A stretch of 5,895 bases of DNA, taken from positions 1 through 5,895 of the forward strand of contig JAJTHO010000026.1 in NCBI GenBank assembly GCA_021297975.1. Direction: 5' to 3'. Below, piece after piece: positions 1-4,815 of this stretch. This DNA comes from Alphaproteobacteria bacterium (GTDB taxonomy: Bacteria; Pseudomonadota; Alphaproteobacteria; JAJTHO01). How positions within the stretch are numbered: the stretch's first letter is position 1; every line of letters starts with the position of its first letter. Under the pieces are notes generated by a model. It had not been told where the DNA came from. It ran no database searches and saw nothing but the letters and a program-made list of their open reading frames with translations. The translations under genes were made by a program, and so were the position numbers.

Positions 1-294
1 ATCTTCCGCGCCCACGATATCGGCGCCGGCTTTCCGGGCTTCATCGGCTTTTGCGTCTTTGGCAAACACGGCAACACGAAGTGTTTTACCCGTGCCATGC
101 GGCAGCGCAATCACGCCGCGAATGTTTTGCTCAGATTTACGAGGATCAACATTAAGATTGATAATGGCCTCAACGGTCTCATCAAACTTAGCTGTTGCTT
201 TAGCCTTCACCAGCTTTACCGCTTCATCCAAAGTGAATAACTTCTGATTATCAAAGCCTTCGTTGTATTTTTTAATGCGTTTTGCGAGTGCCAT
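1..294 (-). CDS. rplA: 50S ribosomal protein L1, N-terminal part (3' end beyond window)
   Basis: Large-subunit protein L1, which binds the L1 stalk of 23S rRNA and helps release deacylated tRNA from the E site; in many bacteria it also represses translation of its own L11-L1 mRNA. I translated the minus strand from the ATG at 294-292 and obtained 98 codons open to the window edge. The frame starts MALAKRIKKYNEGFD and contains the L1-type segments FTLDEAVKLVKAKATAKFDE, NLNVDPRKSEQNIRG and LPHGTGKTLRVAVFA, then KAGADIVGAED. Full-length L1 is about 230 residues, so roughly 40% is present. The start lies 3 bp after the rplK stop. Its Shine-Dalgarno GGAGG lies inside the last rplK codons, which suggests translational coupling. 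Identity is certain from sequence and synteny; the C-terminus cannot be seen. Confidence 0.97.
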   Translation of the reverse strand, partial: MALAKRIKKYNEGFDNQKLFTLDEAVKLVKAKATAKFDETVEAIINLNVDPRKSEQNIRGVIALPHGTGKTLRVAVFAKDAKADEARKAGADIVGAED

Positions 295-297
295 TCC

Positions 298-729
298 TTA
301 ACCCTCCACCACTTCAAGACCCATGGAGCGGGCAGAACCCTCAATCATGCTGGCCGCAGCCGTTTCATCCACTGCGTTCAAATCAGGCATTTTCTTTTTC
401 GCAATTTCAAGGAGCTGCGATTTTTTAATCTGCCCGGCAAAGCCGCGACCCGGTGTTTGCGAGCCAGACTTAATGTTGGCAGCTTTTTTCAAGAAAAAGC
501 TCACTGGCGGCAACTTGGTGATAAACGTAAACGATTTATCCGTGTACGCGGTGATGACAACCGGCAGCGGCGTGCCCGGCTCCATACCCTGCGTCTGGGC
601 GTTAAACGCCTTACAGAATTCCATGATGTTCAAACCGCGCTGACCCAAGGCCGGGCCAATGGGGGGCGACGGGTTTGCTTTGCCTGAGGGTACTTGTAAC
701 TTAATGTACCCGGCGACTTTCTTTGCCAT
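298..729 (-). CDS. rplK: 50S ribosomal protein L11
   Basis: L11 forms the base of the stalk of the 50S GTPase-associated centre with 23S rRNA, and is needed for factor-dependent GTP hydrolysis and for RelA activation. The 143-residue product matches the usual length of about 142. The N-terminal domain carries KLQVPSGKANPSPPIGPALG (residues 10-29, the proline-rich hinge region that thiostrepton-type antibiotics contact) and GLNIMEFCKAFN (32-43). The C-terminal rRNA-binding domain carries PPVSFFLKKAA (74-84) and the end RSMGLEVVEG. The start is fixed by an AGAGAGG Shine-Dalgarno just upstream. Normally rplK directly follows nusG; here a toxin-antitoxin module lies between them. A candidate promoter (786-814) and a leader hairpin (750-777) precede it. 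No oddity is seen in the protein itself. Confidence 0.98.
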   Translation of the reverse strand: MAKKVAGYIKLQVPSGKANPSPPIGPALGQRGLNIMEFCKAFNAQTQGMEPGTPLPVVITAYTDKSFTFITKLPPVSFFLKKAANIKSGSQTPGRGFAGQIKKSQLLEIAKKKMPDLNAVDETAAASMIEGSARSMGLEVVEG

Positions 730-749
730 AAAACCTCTCTTTCAAGGGT

Positions 750-777
750 TGCGGTGCGAGATGGCGTCTCTTCCGCA
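750..777 (-). promoter_or_regulatory. Candidate rplK leader hairpin (possible L1 autoregulatory site)
   Basis: On the minus strand, TGCGG (777-773) pairs with CCGCA (754-750). An inner GAGA/UCUC helix (770-767 with 761-758) closes the loop CGCCA. An asymmetric internal loop, AA opposite GCA, separates the two short helices. The hairpin would sit at the very 5' end of an mRNA started from the promoter at 786-814, about 20 nt before the rplK start. Ribosomal protein L1 is known to repress rplKA translation by binding a leader that mimics its rRNA site: two short helices around an asymmetric internal loop. The match here is by general shape and position only, not by a verified consensus. Confidence 0.35.
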
Positions 778-785
778 GGAGTGCG

Positions 786-814
786 TGTATTGCGGATTAG
801 GGGCGCGGTGTCAA
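786..814 (-). promoter_or_regulatory. Candidate rplK-rplA promoter
   Basis: A perfect -35 hexamer TTGACA lies at 814-809 on the minus strand, 4 bp after the toxin stop codon. It is followed by a 17-nt spacer and AATACA (791-786) as a poor -10 (3 of 6 consensus bases). The predicted start is near 779. A separate promoter between nusG and rplK is established in Escherichia coli, so one here is expected. It would keep L11/L1 expression independent of the inserted toxin-antitoxin genes. The weak -10 keeps confidence moderate. Confidence 0.45.
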
Positions 815-818
815 GGGG

Positions 819-1214
819 TTAATTCAGGATTTTTTGCGCAAGCGCCGTATAACTGACCACTGTAACCCCGCCGATTTCCTTATTATACAGGTGGCCAAAA
901 TCTTTTTTATCCCCGGTCAACAGATAGTCACAGCCCGCCGCGATGGCCGCCCCGAGAATCGGCCTGTCCTTTTCCGCGAGCACCACGTCAAACCGCAAGG
1001 GCGCATCCAAGACGCATTCAACACACCGCGTTAATCCTTTAAAATCATCCAACCAACCCGGGCGCTTGATAGTCACATTACGACGCGCCTCATCCAGAGC
1101 ATAAAAACTGGTGACGACTGTATGCGCTTCGCACAGACGATGAACAAACGCATGCAACGCACTGCCTACGTTACTGGCAGAAAAAAGAACGTTTGCATCG
1201 AGGAAAATCCTCAC
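819..1214 (-). CDS. PIN-domain toxin, VapC-like (putative endoribonuclease)
   Basis: A 131-residue PIN-domain protein of the kind annotated as a predicted nucleic-acid-binding PIN_3/COG1569 protein. It is probably the toxic, metal-dependent RNase of a type II toxin-antitoxin pair. Visible acidic residues fit a PIN active site: D6 in MRIFLDANVL, E42 in the helix after TSFYALDEARRNV, D83 in EKDRPIL, and D102 (with D105) in LLTGDKKDFG. The start is GTG at 1214-1212. It overlaps the antitoxin stop (GTGA, 4-bp overlap), the usual arrangement for coupled translation of such pairs. The length is normal and the active-site acids are intact, so it looks functional. It lies in the same orientation as, and between, nusG and rplK, where no gene is normally found. 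The RNA target cannot be inferred. Confidence 0.88.
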   Translation of the reverse strand: MRIFLDANVLFSASNVGSALHAFVHRLCEAHTVVTSFYALDEARRNVTIKRPGWLDDFKGLTRCVECVLDAPLRFDVVLAEKDRPILGAAIAAGCDYLLTGDKKDFGHLYNKEIGGVTVVSYTALAQKILN

Positions 1215-1453
1215 ACTGCCCCGTGCGATGTGCCTAACAGGGTCTTTATTGCCGCTTCTTCGGAGGCAAATTCAGCGATACGCTCTTCACTATAGACTTC
1301 CATCGGGATAGTGGTTGCGGGGCGCAGTAGCAATTCGCCCGTCGGCATCGCCGTGATGATAAACTGCTGGCCGCCGGTTAAGCCCATGGCTTTGCGCAGA
1401 TGCGCCGGCAGGGTCAGCGTGCCGCGCTCGGTGATGGATACACTGTCATACAT
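1211..1453 (-). CDS. AbrB/SpoVT-fold antitoxin of the VapBC-like pair
   Basis: An 80-residue antitoxin. Residues 1-48 form a swapped-hairpin AbrB DNA-binding domain: VSITERGTLTLPAHLRKAMGL is the typical 'rGtltLPaeiRkalgl' pattern, followed by GGQQFIITAMPTGELLLRPA. Residues 50-72 (MEVYSEERIAEFASEEAAI) form an acidic helix of the type that antitoxins use to wrap and block a PIN toxin. It is encoded directly before, and overlaps by 4 bp, the PIN gene. Proteins of this class normally repress their own promoter together with the toxin; a 7-bp inverted repeat overlaps the -35 region (1477-1499). There is no Shine-Dalgarno before the ATG. The candidate -10 TATACT ends 6 nt before it, so the transcript may be leaderless. 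Specific VapB subfamily not determined. Confidence 0.88.
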   Translation of the reverse strand: MYDSVSITERGTLTLPAHLRKAMGLTGGQQFIITAMPTGELLLRPATTIPMEVYSEERIAEFASEEAAIKTLLGTSHGAV

Positions 1454-1459
1454 GAAATT

Positions 1460-1488
1460 AGTATATCACAATAACAGCATTACTGCAA
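1460..1488 (-). promoter_or_regulatory. Promoter of the toxin-antitoxin operon (extended -10, leaderless)
   Basis: Minus strand: TTGCAG (1488-1483) as -35, a 17-nt spacer, then TATACT (1465-1460) as -10. TGA precedes the -10, giving the extended form TGnTATACT. Only 6 nt (AATTTC) separate the -10 from the antitoxin ATG, so transcription would be expected to start at the A of the start codon. The -10 is a strong match (5 of 6); the -35 matches 3 of 6. Confidence 0.6.
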
Positions 1489-1499
1489 TACCGTAATGC
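1477..1499. promoter_or_regulatory. Inverted repeat, probable antitoxin operator
   Basis: GCATTAC (1477-1483) and GTAATGC (1493-1499) form a perfect 7-bp inverted repeat with a 9-bp spacer. It covers the putative -35 of the toxin-antitoxin promoter and starts 8 bp after the nusG stop. Its position is what one expects of an autorepression site for an AbrB-type antitoxin dimer. No T-run follows, so it is unlikely to be a nusG terminator. The function is inferred. Confidence 0.5.
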
Positions 1500-1506
1500 A
1501 GCAGGA

Positions 1507-2079
1507 TTAATTTGCTTTTTCCACCTGATTGTAATCCAAATCAACCGGCGTAGCGCGACCAAAGATGGAAACGGCAACCTTAAGGCGGCGCTTGGTTTCA
1601 TCAACTTCTTCCACTGAACCCGCAAAGGTGTTGAAGGGCCCGTCGATGACGCGAACAGAGTCGCCGACTTCATACGATATAGTCTGGCGTATAGAGCCAA
1701 AACCTTCGGTGAGCTGCTGTGTCATGCGCTTAGCTTCAGAATTTGAAATCGGCACCGGCTTGCCTTTTGCGCCGCCACCTAAAAATCCCGTAACCTTCTG
1801 CGTGTTTTTAACCAAGTGCCAAGACTCATCCGTCAAATCCATCTGCACCAGAATATAGCCGGGAAAGAACTTACGCTCCACGTTAACTTTAGTGCCCTTA
1901 CGCATTTCCGTTGCGTCCTCAGCCGGAATCACGATGTTGTGAATCATGTGGTCGAGGCCTTTTTTAGCTGCCTGCTCCAGCACCGCCGCCTTAACCTTAT
2001 TCTCAAAGCCGGAATACACATGGACAACATACCATTTAGCAGAGCTTGTCACACCGGGTGCGGCATCGGAAACAGTCAT
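1507..2079 (-). CDS. nusG: Transcription termination/antitermination protein NusG
   Basis: NusG binds the clamp of RNA polymerase through its N-terminal domain, suppresses pausing, and links the polymerase to Rho or to ribosomal protein S10 through its C-terminal KOW domain. The 190-residue product has AKWYVVHVYSGFENKV (14-29), the start of the NGN domain, then ERKFFPGYILVQM (68-80) and VTGFLGG (96-102). The KOW motif is GDSVRVIDGPFNTFAGSVEEV (139-159), and the end VSIFGRATPVDLDYNQVEK is typical. Length is close to that of proteobacterial NusG (about 176-190). The start at 2079 is supported by AGGA 7 nt upstream. It follows secE after 86 bp, as usual. What follows it is not usual: the antitoxin starts 53 bp after the nusG stop, in place of rplK. 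Confidence 0.98.
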   Translation of the reverse strand: MTVSDAAPGVTSSAKWYVVHVYSGFENKVKAAVLEQAAKKGLDHMIHNIVIPAEDATEMRKGTKVNVERKFFPGYILVQMDLTDESWHLVKNTQKVTGFLGGGAKGKPVPISNSEAKRMTQQLTEGFGSIRQTISYEVGDSVRVIDGPFNTFAGSVEEVDETKRRLKVAVSIFGRATPVDLDYNQVEKAN

Positions 2080-2165
2080 GAAAACATCCTAACAAAAAGA
2101 CAAAAAAAGGGTATTCGCGAACAATGTCGCGTCGACACCGCTTAAAGCATGGCTATTCGCCTGCG

Positions 2166-2411
2166 TCAACCCAGAATCAGCCGCACGCCCCAAGACAATA
2201 CTTGATCAACCATAAAGAAGAAAGCCGACATTATCACCACCATGATAAAGACCATAATGGTTGTGACCGTAGTTTCTTTGCGCGTGGGGAACACGACACG
2301 AGAAAGCTCCATTTTTATGTTACGCACATATTGCGCCACGCTAACGCGCGGGGCGACTGCATCCGGGTCACGCTCGCCAGGAGCAATAACAGTTTGTGGT
2401 GTTTTTTTCAT
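2166..2411 (-). CDS. secE: Preprotein translocase subunit SecE
   Basis: SecE is the small essential clamp of the SecYEG inner-membrane channel. The 81-residue product is of the short single-span type. A charged N-terminal tail (1-25) is followed by the amphipathic segment VAQYVRNIKMELSRVVFPTRKET (25-47), then one hydrophobic helix, about 49-68 (TTIMVFIMVVIMSAFFFMV), and the periplasmic end DQVLSWGVRLILG. The PTRKE motif is present, but the residue before the proline is F41, where tryptophan is common. No convincing Shine-Dalgarno precedes the ATG; the nearest sequence reads AAAAGCAGTGTCGCT. The gene begins 44 bp after the tRNA-Trp CCA end and is probably transcribed with that tRNA. Identity rests on the motif, topology and tRNA-Trp/secE/nusG order. 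Confidence 0.96.
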   Translation of the reverse strand: MKKTPQTVIAPGERDPDAVAPRVSVAQYVRNIKMELSRVVFPTRKETTVTTIMVFIMVVIMSAFFFMVDQVLSWGVRLILG

Positions 2412-2455
2412 AGCGACACTGCTTTTGTTAGCCGTTAAAATTTAAATTCCAAAAG

Positions 2456-2531
2456 TGGCAGGAGCAGAGGGCTTCGAACCCCCAACCTTCGGTTTTGGAG
2501 ACCGACGCTCTACCAATTGAGCTATGCTCCT
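2456..2531 (-). tRNA. trnW: tRNA-Trp (anticodon CCA)
   Basis: A 76-nt cloverleaf on the minus strand, including an encoded CCA (2458-2456). Acceptor arms AGGAGCA (2531-2525) and TGCTCCT (2466-2460) pair fully, with discriminator G. The D arm is GCTC-AATTGGTA-GAGC. The anticodon arm is TCGGT-CTCCAAA-ACCGA, giving anticodon CCA. The T arm is GGGGG-TTCGAAG-CCCTC with one G-U pair. It lies directly before secE, the classic bacterial arrangement. Confidence 0.97.
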
Positions 2532-2554
2532 CCTGATTAAGATAACAGCGGTTA

Positions 2555-2593
2555 CAGATAATCTGTCATCGGCACACTGTCACCTATTATCTG
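2555..2593. repeat. Inverted repeat in the tRNA-Gly/tRNA-Trp spacer
   Basis: CAGATAAT (2555-2562) and ATTATCTG (2586-2593) are perfect 8-bp inverted arms, 23 bp apart, within the 73-bp spacer between the two tRNAs. The left arm also belongs to a local palindrome, CAGATAATCTG (2555-2565). Two copies of CTGTCA (2563-2568, 2577-2582) lie inside. In a joint precursor transcript this could form a hairpin that helps separate the tRNAs. There is no T-run that would make it a terminator in transcription order. The function is unknown. Confidence 0.5.
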
Positions 2594-2604
2594 AATGTCC
2601 TTAA

Positions 2605-2678
2605 TGGAGCGGGTGAAGGGAATCGAACCCTCACAGTCAGCTTGGAAGGCTGAAGTTCTACCATTGAACTACACCCGC
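2605..2678 (-). tRNA. trnG: tRNA-Gly (anticodon TCC)
   Basis: A 74-nt cloverleaf on the minus strand with an encoded CCA (2607-2605). Acceptor arms GCGGGTG (2678-2672) and CACCCGC (2615-2609) pair fully, with discriminator T(U). The D arm is GTTC-AATGGTA-GAAC. The anticodon arm is TCAGC-CTTCCAA-GCTGA, giving anticodon TCC, which reads GGA/GGG. The T arm is GAGGG-TTCGATT-CCCTT with one G-U pair. It is the first gene of the presumed tRNA-Gly/tRNA-Trp/secE/nusG transcript. Confidence 0.97.
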
Positions 2679-2695
2679 TCATCAAAAGAGCGCGT

Positions 2696-2724
2696 AGCAT
2701 GACAGAAGAAACGCACCAAATCAA
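2696..2724 (-). promoter_or_regulatory. Candidate promoter of the tRNA-Gly/tRNA-Trp/secE/nusG transcript
   Basis: Minus strand: TTGATT (2724-2719), a 17-nt spacer, then CATGCT (2701-2696), which ends 17 nt before the tRNA-Gly 5' end. The hexamers match consensus only partly (4 and 3 of 6). The spacing and position, in the short gap after the second chemoreceptor-like gene, are right for a tRNA promoter. A weak hairpin, CGCAC...GTGCG (2729-2712) followed by TTTCTTCT, overlaps it and could end the upstream operon. Confidence 0.35.
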
Positions 2725-2741
2725 GTGCGCGCTGAACAGCG

Positions 2742-3752
2742 TTAAATTATCACCACACCGTACCAGCCCTGGCCATCATATTCCTGATAACCACTGGTTT
2801 GGGCAAAATGCACAATCATGCCGTTATCCACACGGTAAGCACCTTTTTTCTGATCCACAGGCAGCGGAAAAGCACTGAGCAAATTTTTATTGTCGCTACT
2901 GGCGATGATTCTGTGCTCTGAATCCAAAAGAAGCACCCGGCTGCACTTTTTTTCTTCATCCGACAGCGCCGCTTCATCGCATACAATACCACGCGCCTGA
3001 TTTTCCCAATCAAAAACAATTGCCAAAACCCCAATAGGTGCGGCGTGTAAATCCCCGCCATAACGTACAGCCGTTGCAAAAATAGACACGAGCTTATTGC
3101 CATGCAACGTACAGCGATGAATATCATCACTGATGTAATCGTTGCCGTTTGCCGTTTTGATGCCGCGCTGAAACCATGATGCTGCATCAACGTGTGCGCC
3201 GACCATGTGACTATATCGGTCAGGACGGGAAACAGCCACAATGACCCCCTTTGTGTCCACAAGCACTAAATTCATATATAGTGAATAATAGCGGTTAATG
3301 GTTGCAAGGCGGCCTGACGCATTCAGGCAATCATCCGGTGTAAGATTGGTGAGCGCATCAACAAACGCAGCTTCAGTAGCCCACCAGCGCACATCCGCTG
3401 TGCGCTCATAAAGATTGCGTACGATGTATTGCACCAGTGTATGCGCCATAGACACATAACGATTATCATCTGCATCCGTTGCTAATTGTTCCGTGAGTTT
3501 GAGACCTTCTTGAATCTGCTCCGCCATTTTCTGGCGAAATTCACGCGAGTTGCTGGCAGCCTGGCTGGCAAGATTCTTCACCTCACCCGCAACAACGGCA
3601 AACCCCCTGCCCGCATCCCCGGCGCGAAGCGCCTCAATCGTTGCATTCAATGCCAGCATATTGGTTTTGCCGGAGATATGCTCATTCAGGCCGCTGAAAT
3701 GCTGAGCATTCTTTTCTAATCGCTCCATAATGGCGCGCACATCACGATGCAT
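2742..3752 (-). CDS. Soluble mini-chemoreceptor-like protein with C-terminal Cache-like domain (second copy)
   Basis: A 336-residue protein with no signal peptide and no membrane segment. Residues about 1-75 are a shortened methyl-accepting-chemotaxis signalling region: the helix MHRDVRAIMERLEKNAQHF, then the receptor tip KTNMLALNATIEALRAGDAG (29-48), then RGFAVVAGEVKNLASQAASNS. Residues about 100-336 resemble a Cache-type ligand-binding region. It starts with LVQYIVRNLYERTADVRWWA, continues with NLVLVDTKGVIVAVSRPDRY (161-180) and VLLLDSEHRIIASSD (273-287), and ends GYQEYDGQGWYGVVI. It is a paralogue of the upstream gene with the same layout. Differences at the tip (EALR for EAAR, VVAGEV for VVADEV) suggest weaker or altered coupling to CheA/CheW. 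The start is supported by GGAGGG 7 nt upstream. That site overlaps the end of the upstream gene, 3 bp away, so the two are one operon. The ligand and signalling partner are unknown. Confidence 0.85.
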   Translation of the reverse strand: MHRDVRAIMERLEKNAQHFSGLNEHISGKTNMLALNATIEALRAGDAGRGFAVVAGEVKNLASQAASNSREFRQKMAEQIQEGLKLTEQLATDADDNRYVSMAHTLVQYIVRNLYERTADVRWWATEAAFVDALTNLTPDDCLNASGRLATINRYYSLYMNLVLVDTKGVIVAVSRPDRYSHMVGAHVDAASWFQRGIKTANGNDYISDDIHRCTLHGNKLVSIFATAVRYGGDLHAAPIGVLAIVFDWENQARGIVCDEAALSDEEKKCSRVLLLDSEHRIIASSDNKNLLSAFPLPVDQKKGAYRVDNGMIVHFAQTSGYQEYDGQGWYGVVII

Positions 3753-3755
3753 AGA

Positions 3756-4802
3756 TTAACCCTCCAACTCTTTTGCAGAAGGCGCCTTGGCAATCACACA
3801 ATGCCAGCCAAGACCATCATAGCCCTGATACCCCATCGTCCGCGCAAAAGCGATTATAACACCGTCGCTACTGCGATAACTGCCGCGCACTTCAGAATGG
3901 CCATTCAGCATAAACGTTGTGTAAAGTCCCTGACCATCCGACGATGCAATGATGCGGTTGTGCCCATCAAGAAGCAACACCCGCACTGAGTTTCGCTCAT
4001 CGGCGTTAAAAAGTGCTGGATCACTGACGATCTGTTGCGCCTGATCTTGCCAGTCGAAATAAACGCCCAAAACACCCAGAACATCGCCATTGGTCTTGCC
4101 GGCATCGCGCACTGCTGCGGCGTATGTTATCGTATGGCGTTGGTGCAGCGGACAAAACTGAACATCGTCTGTGCTGTAGGCATCACCATTTGAACTGTGC
4201 AGCGCCGCACGAAACCATGCGCAATCCGCAACACTCTTCCCTATCAAATGATCATAACCCCTGCCTGCGGAACAGGCTATAATCCTACCCTTTTTATCCG
4301 CCAGAACCATGTTTGTATAAACGGAATAAAAGGTGTTGATAACGGCTAGCCGCTCGGAAGCAGGTCTAAATTCACCATCAGGCAAATCCTGTTTTAATCC
4401 CTCCCAGAAAACGCTATCGGTTGCCCACCAACGTACATCTGCAGTGCGTTCATACAAATTACGCACAATGAGCTGCACCAATGTCTGCGCCATATCCACG
4501 ATACGCACATCCTCCAAAATCATAAAGATTTTATCGGTCGTTGCCACACCCGCCGCAATATCCGCCAGCATAACGTCGCGAAATTCTTTGGCGTTACTGC
4601 TGGCTTGCTTTGCTAGCCGCCGCACTTCATCGGCAACTACCTGAAAGCCTTTTCCCGCATCCCCGCTCCGGGCGGCTTCTATGTGCGCATTTAATGCCAG
4701 CAGGTTAGTGCGGGAGGCAATCTCTTGATTCGAGCGCGCAAAGCGCTGCACGTTCTCGTTCACACCGCCAATTATCTTTTGTATTCGCCTTGGAATGGAC
4801 AT
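3756..4802 (-). CDS. Soluble mini-chemoreceptor-like protein with C-terminal Cache-like domain (first copy)
   Basis: A 348-residue cytoplasmic-looking protein. Residues about 5-75 hold a near-consensus chemoreceptor tip: EIASRTNLLALNAHIEAARS (27-46), then GDAGKGFQVVADEVRRLAKQ. Only about 28 residues precede it. A full receptor hairpin with methylation helices therefore cannot form on the N-terminal side. Residues about 105-348 form a Cache-like sensor region with TLVQLIVRNLYERTADVRWW (107-126), NMVLADKKGRIIACSAGRGY (164-183), YFDWQDQAQQIV, RVLLLDGHNRIIASSDG (274-290) and the end GYQGYDGLGWHCVIAKAP. No transmembrane segment is seen. The start ATG (4802-4800) has AAGG 7 nt upstream. An in-frame stop lies only 3 codons further up (4814-4812), so no longer N-terminus exists. 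It probably responds to an intracellular signal, or serves as a soluble partner for receptor arrays; this is inference. Confidence 0.86.
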   Translation of the reverse strand: MSIPRRIQKIIGGVNENVQRFARSNQEIASRTNLLALNAHIEAARSGDAGKGFQVVADEVRRLAKQASSNAKEFRDVMLADIAAGVATTDKIFMILEDVRIVDMAQTLVQLIVRNLYERTADVRWWATDSVFWEGLKQDLPDGEFRPASERLAVINTFYSVYTNMVLADKKGRIIACSAGRGYDHLIGKSVADCAWFRAALHSSNGDAYSTDDVQFCPLHQRHTITYAAAVRDAGKTNGDVLGVLGVYFDWQDQAQQIVSDPALFNADERNSVRVLLLDGHNRIIASSDGQGLYTTFMLNGHSEVRGSYRSSDGVIIAFARTMGYQGYDGLGWHCVIAKAPSAKELEG

Positions 4803-4815
4803 GCCATGACCTTAT

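Noticed and set aside
1458..1700. 80-codon minus-strand frame overlapping the end of nusG
   Set aside because: It is an out-of-frame shadow of the nusG KOW domain with no ribosome site. NusG itself is full length.
2077..2088. Tiny frame ATG TTT TCA TGA overlapping the nusG start
   Set aside because: Its ATG touches the AGGA ribosome site with no spacing, so it is unlikely to be translated; the ATGA overlap appears accidental.
2102..2137. Terminator or attenuator in the secE-nusG spacer (TGTCG/CGACA hairpin, TTCGCGAA palindrome, T7 run)
   Set aside because: The hairpin has only a 5-bp stem with a 3-nt loop and lies 16 nt from the T-run. The intervening palindrome has no loop of workable size. 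Read-through into nusG is expected.
2124..2438. Plus-strand open frame of 104 codons opposite secE
   Set aside because: It lies almost wholly over secE and its spacer in antisense. The product is histidine/arginine-rich without any recognisable domain, and there is no ribosome site.
2704..2729. Terminator after the second chemoreceptor-like gene (CGCAC/GTGCG plus TTTCTTCT)
   Set aside because: The stem is 5 bp with an 8-nt loop and an interrupted T-run. It overlaps the tRNA promoter candidate, so I mention it there but do not list it separately.
2816..3262. 148-codon minus-strand frame inside the second chemoreceptor-like gene
   Set aside because: It is an alternative frame of a gene whose main frame shows clear chemoreceptor and Cache-like motifs shared with its paralogue. 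The shadow product has no such pattern.
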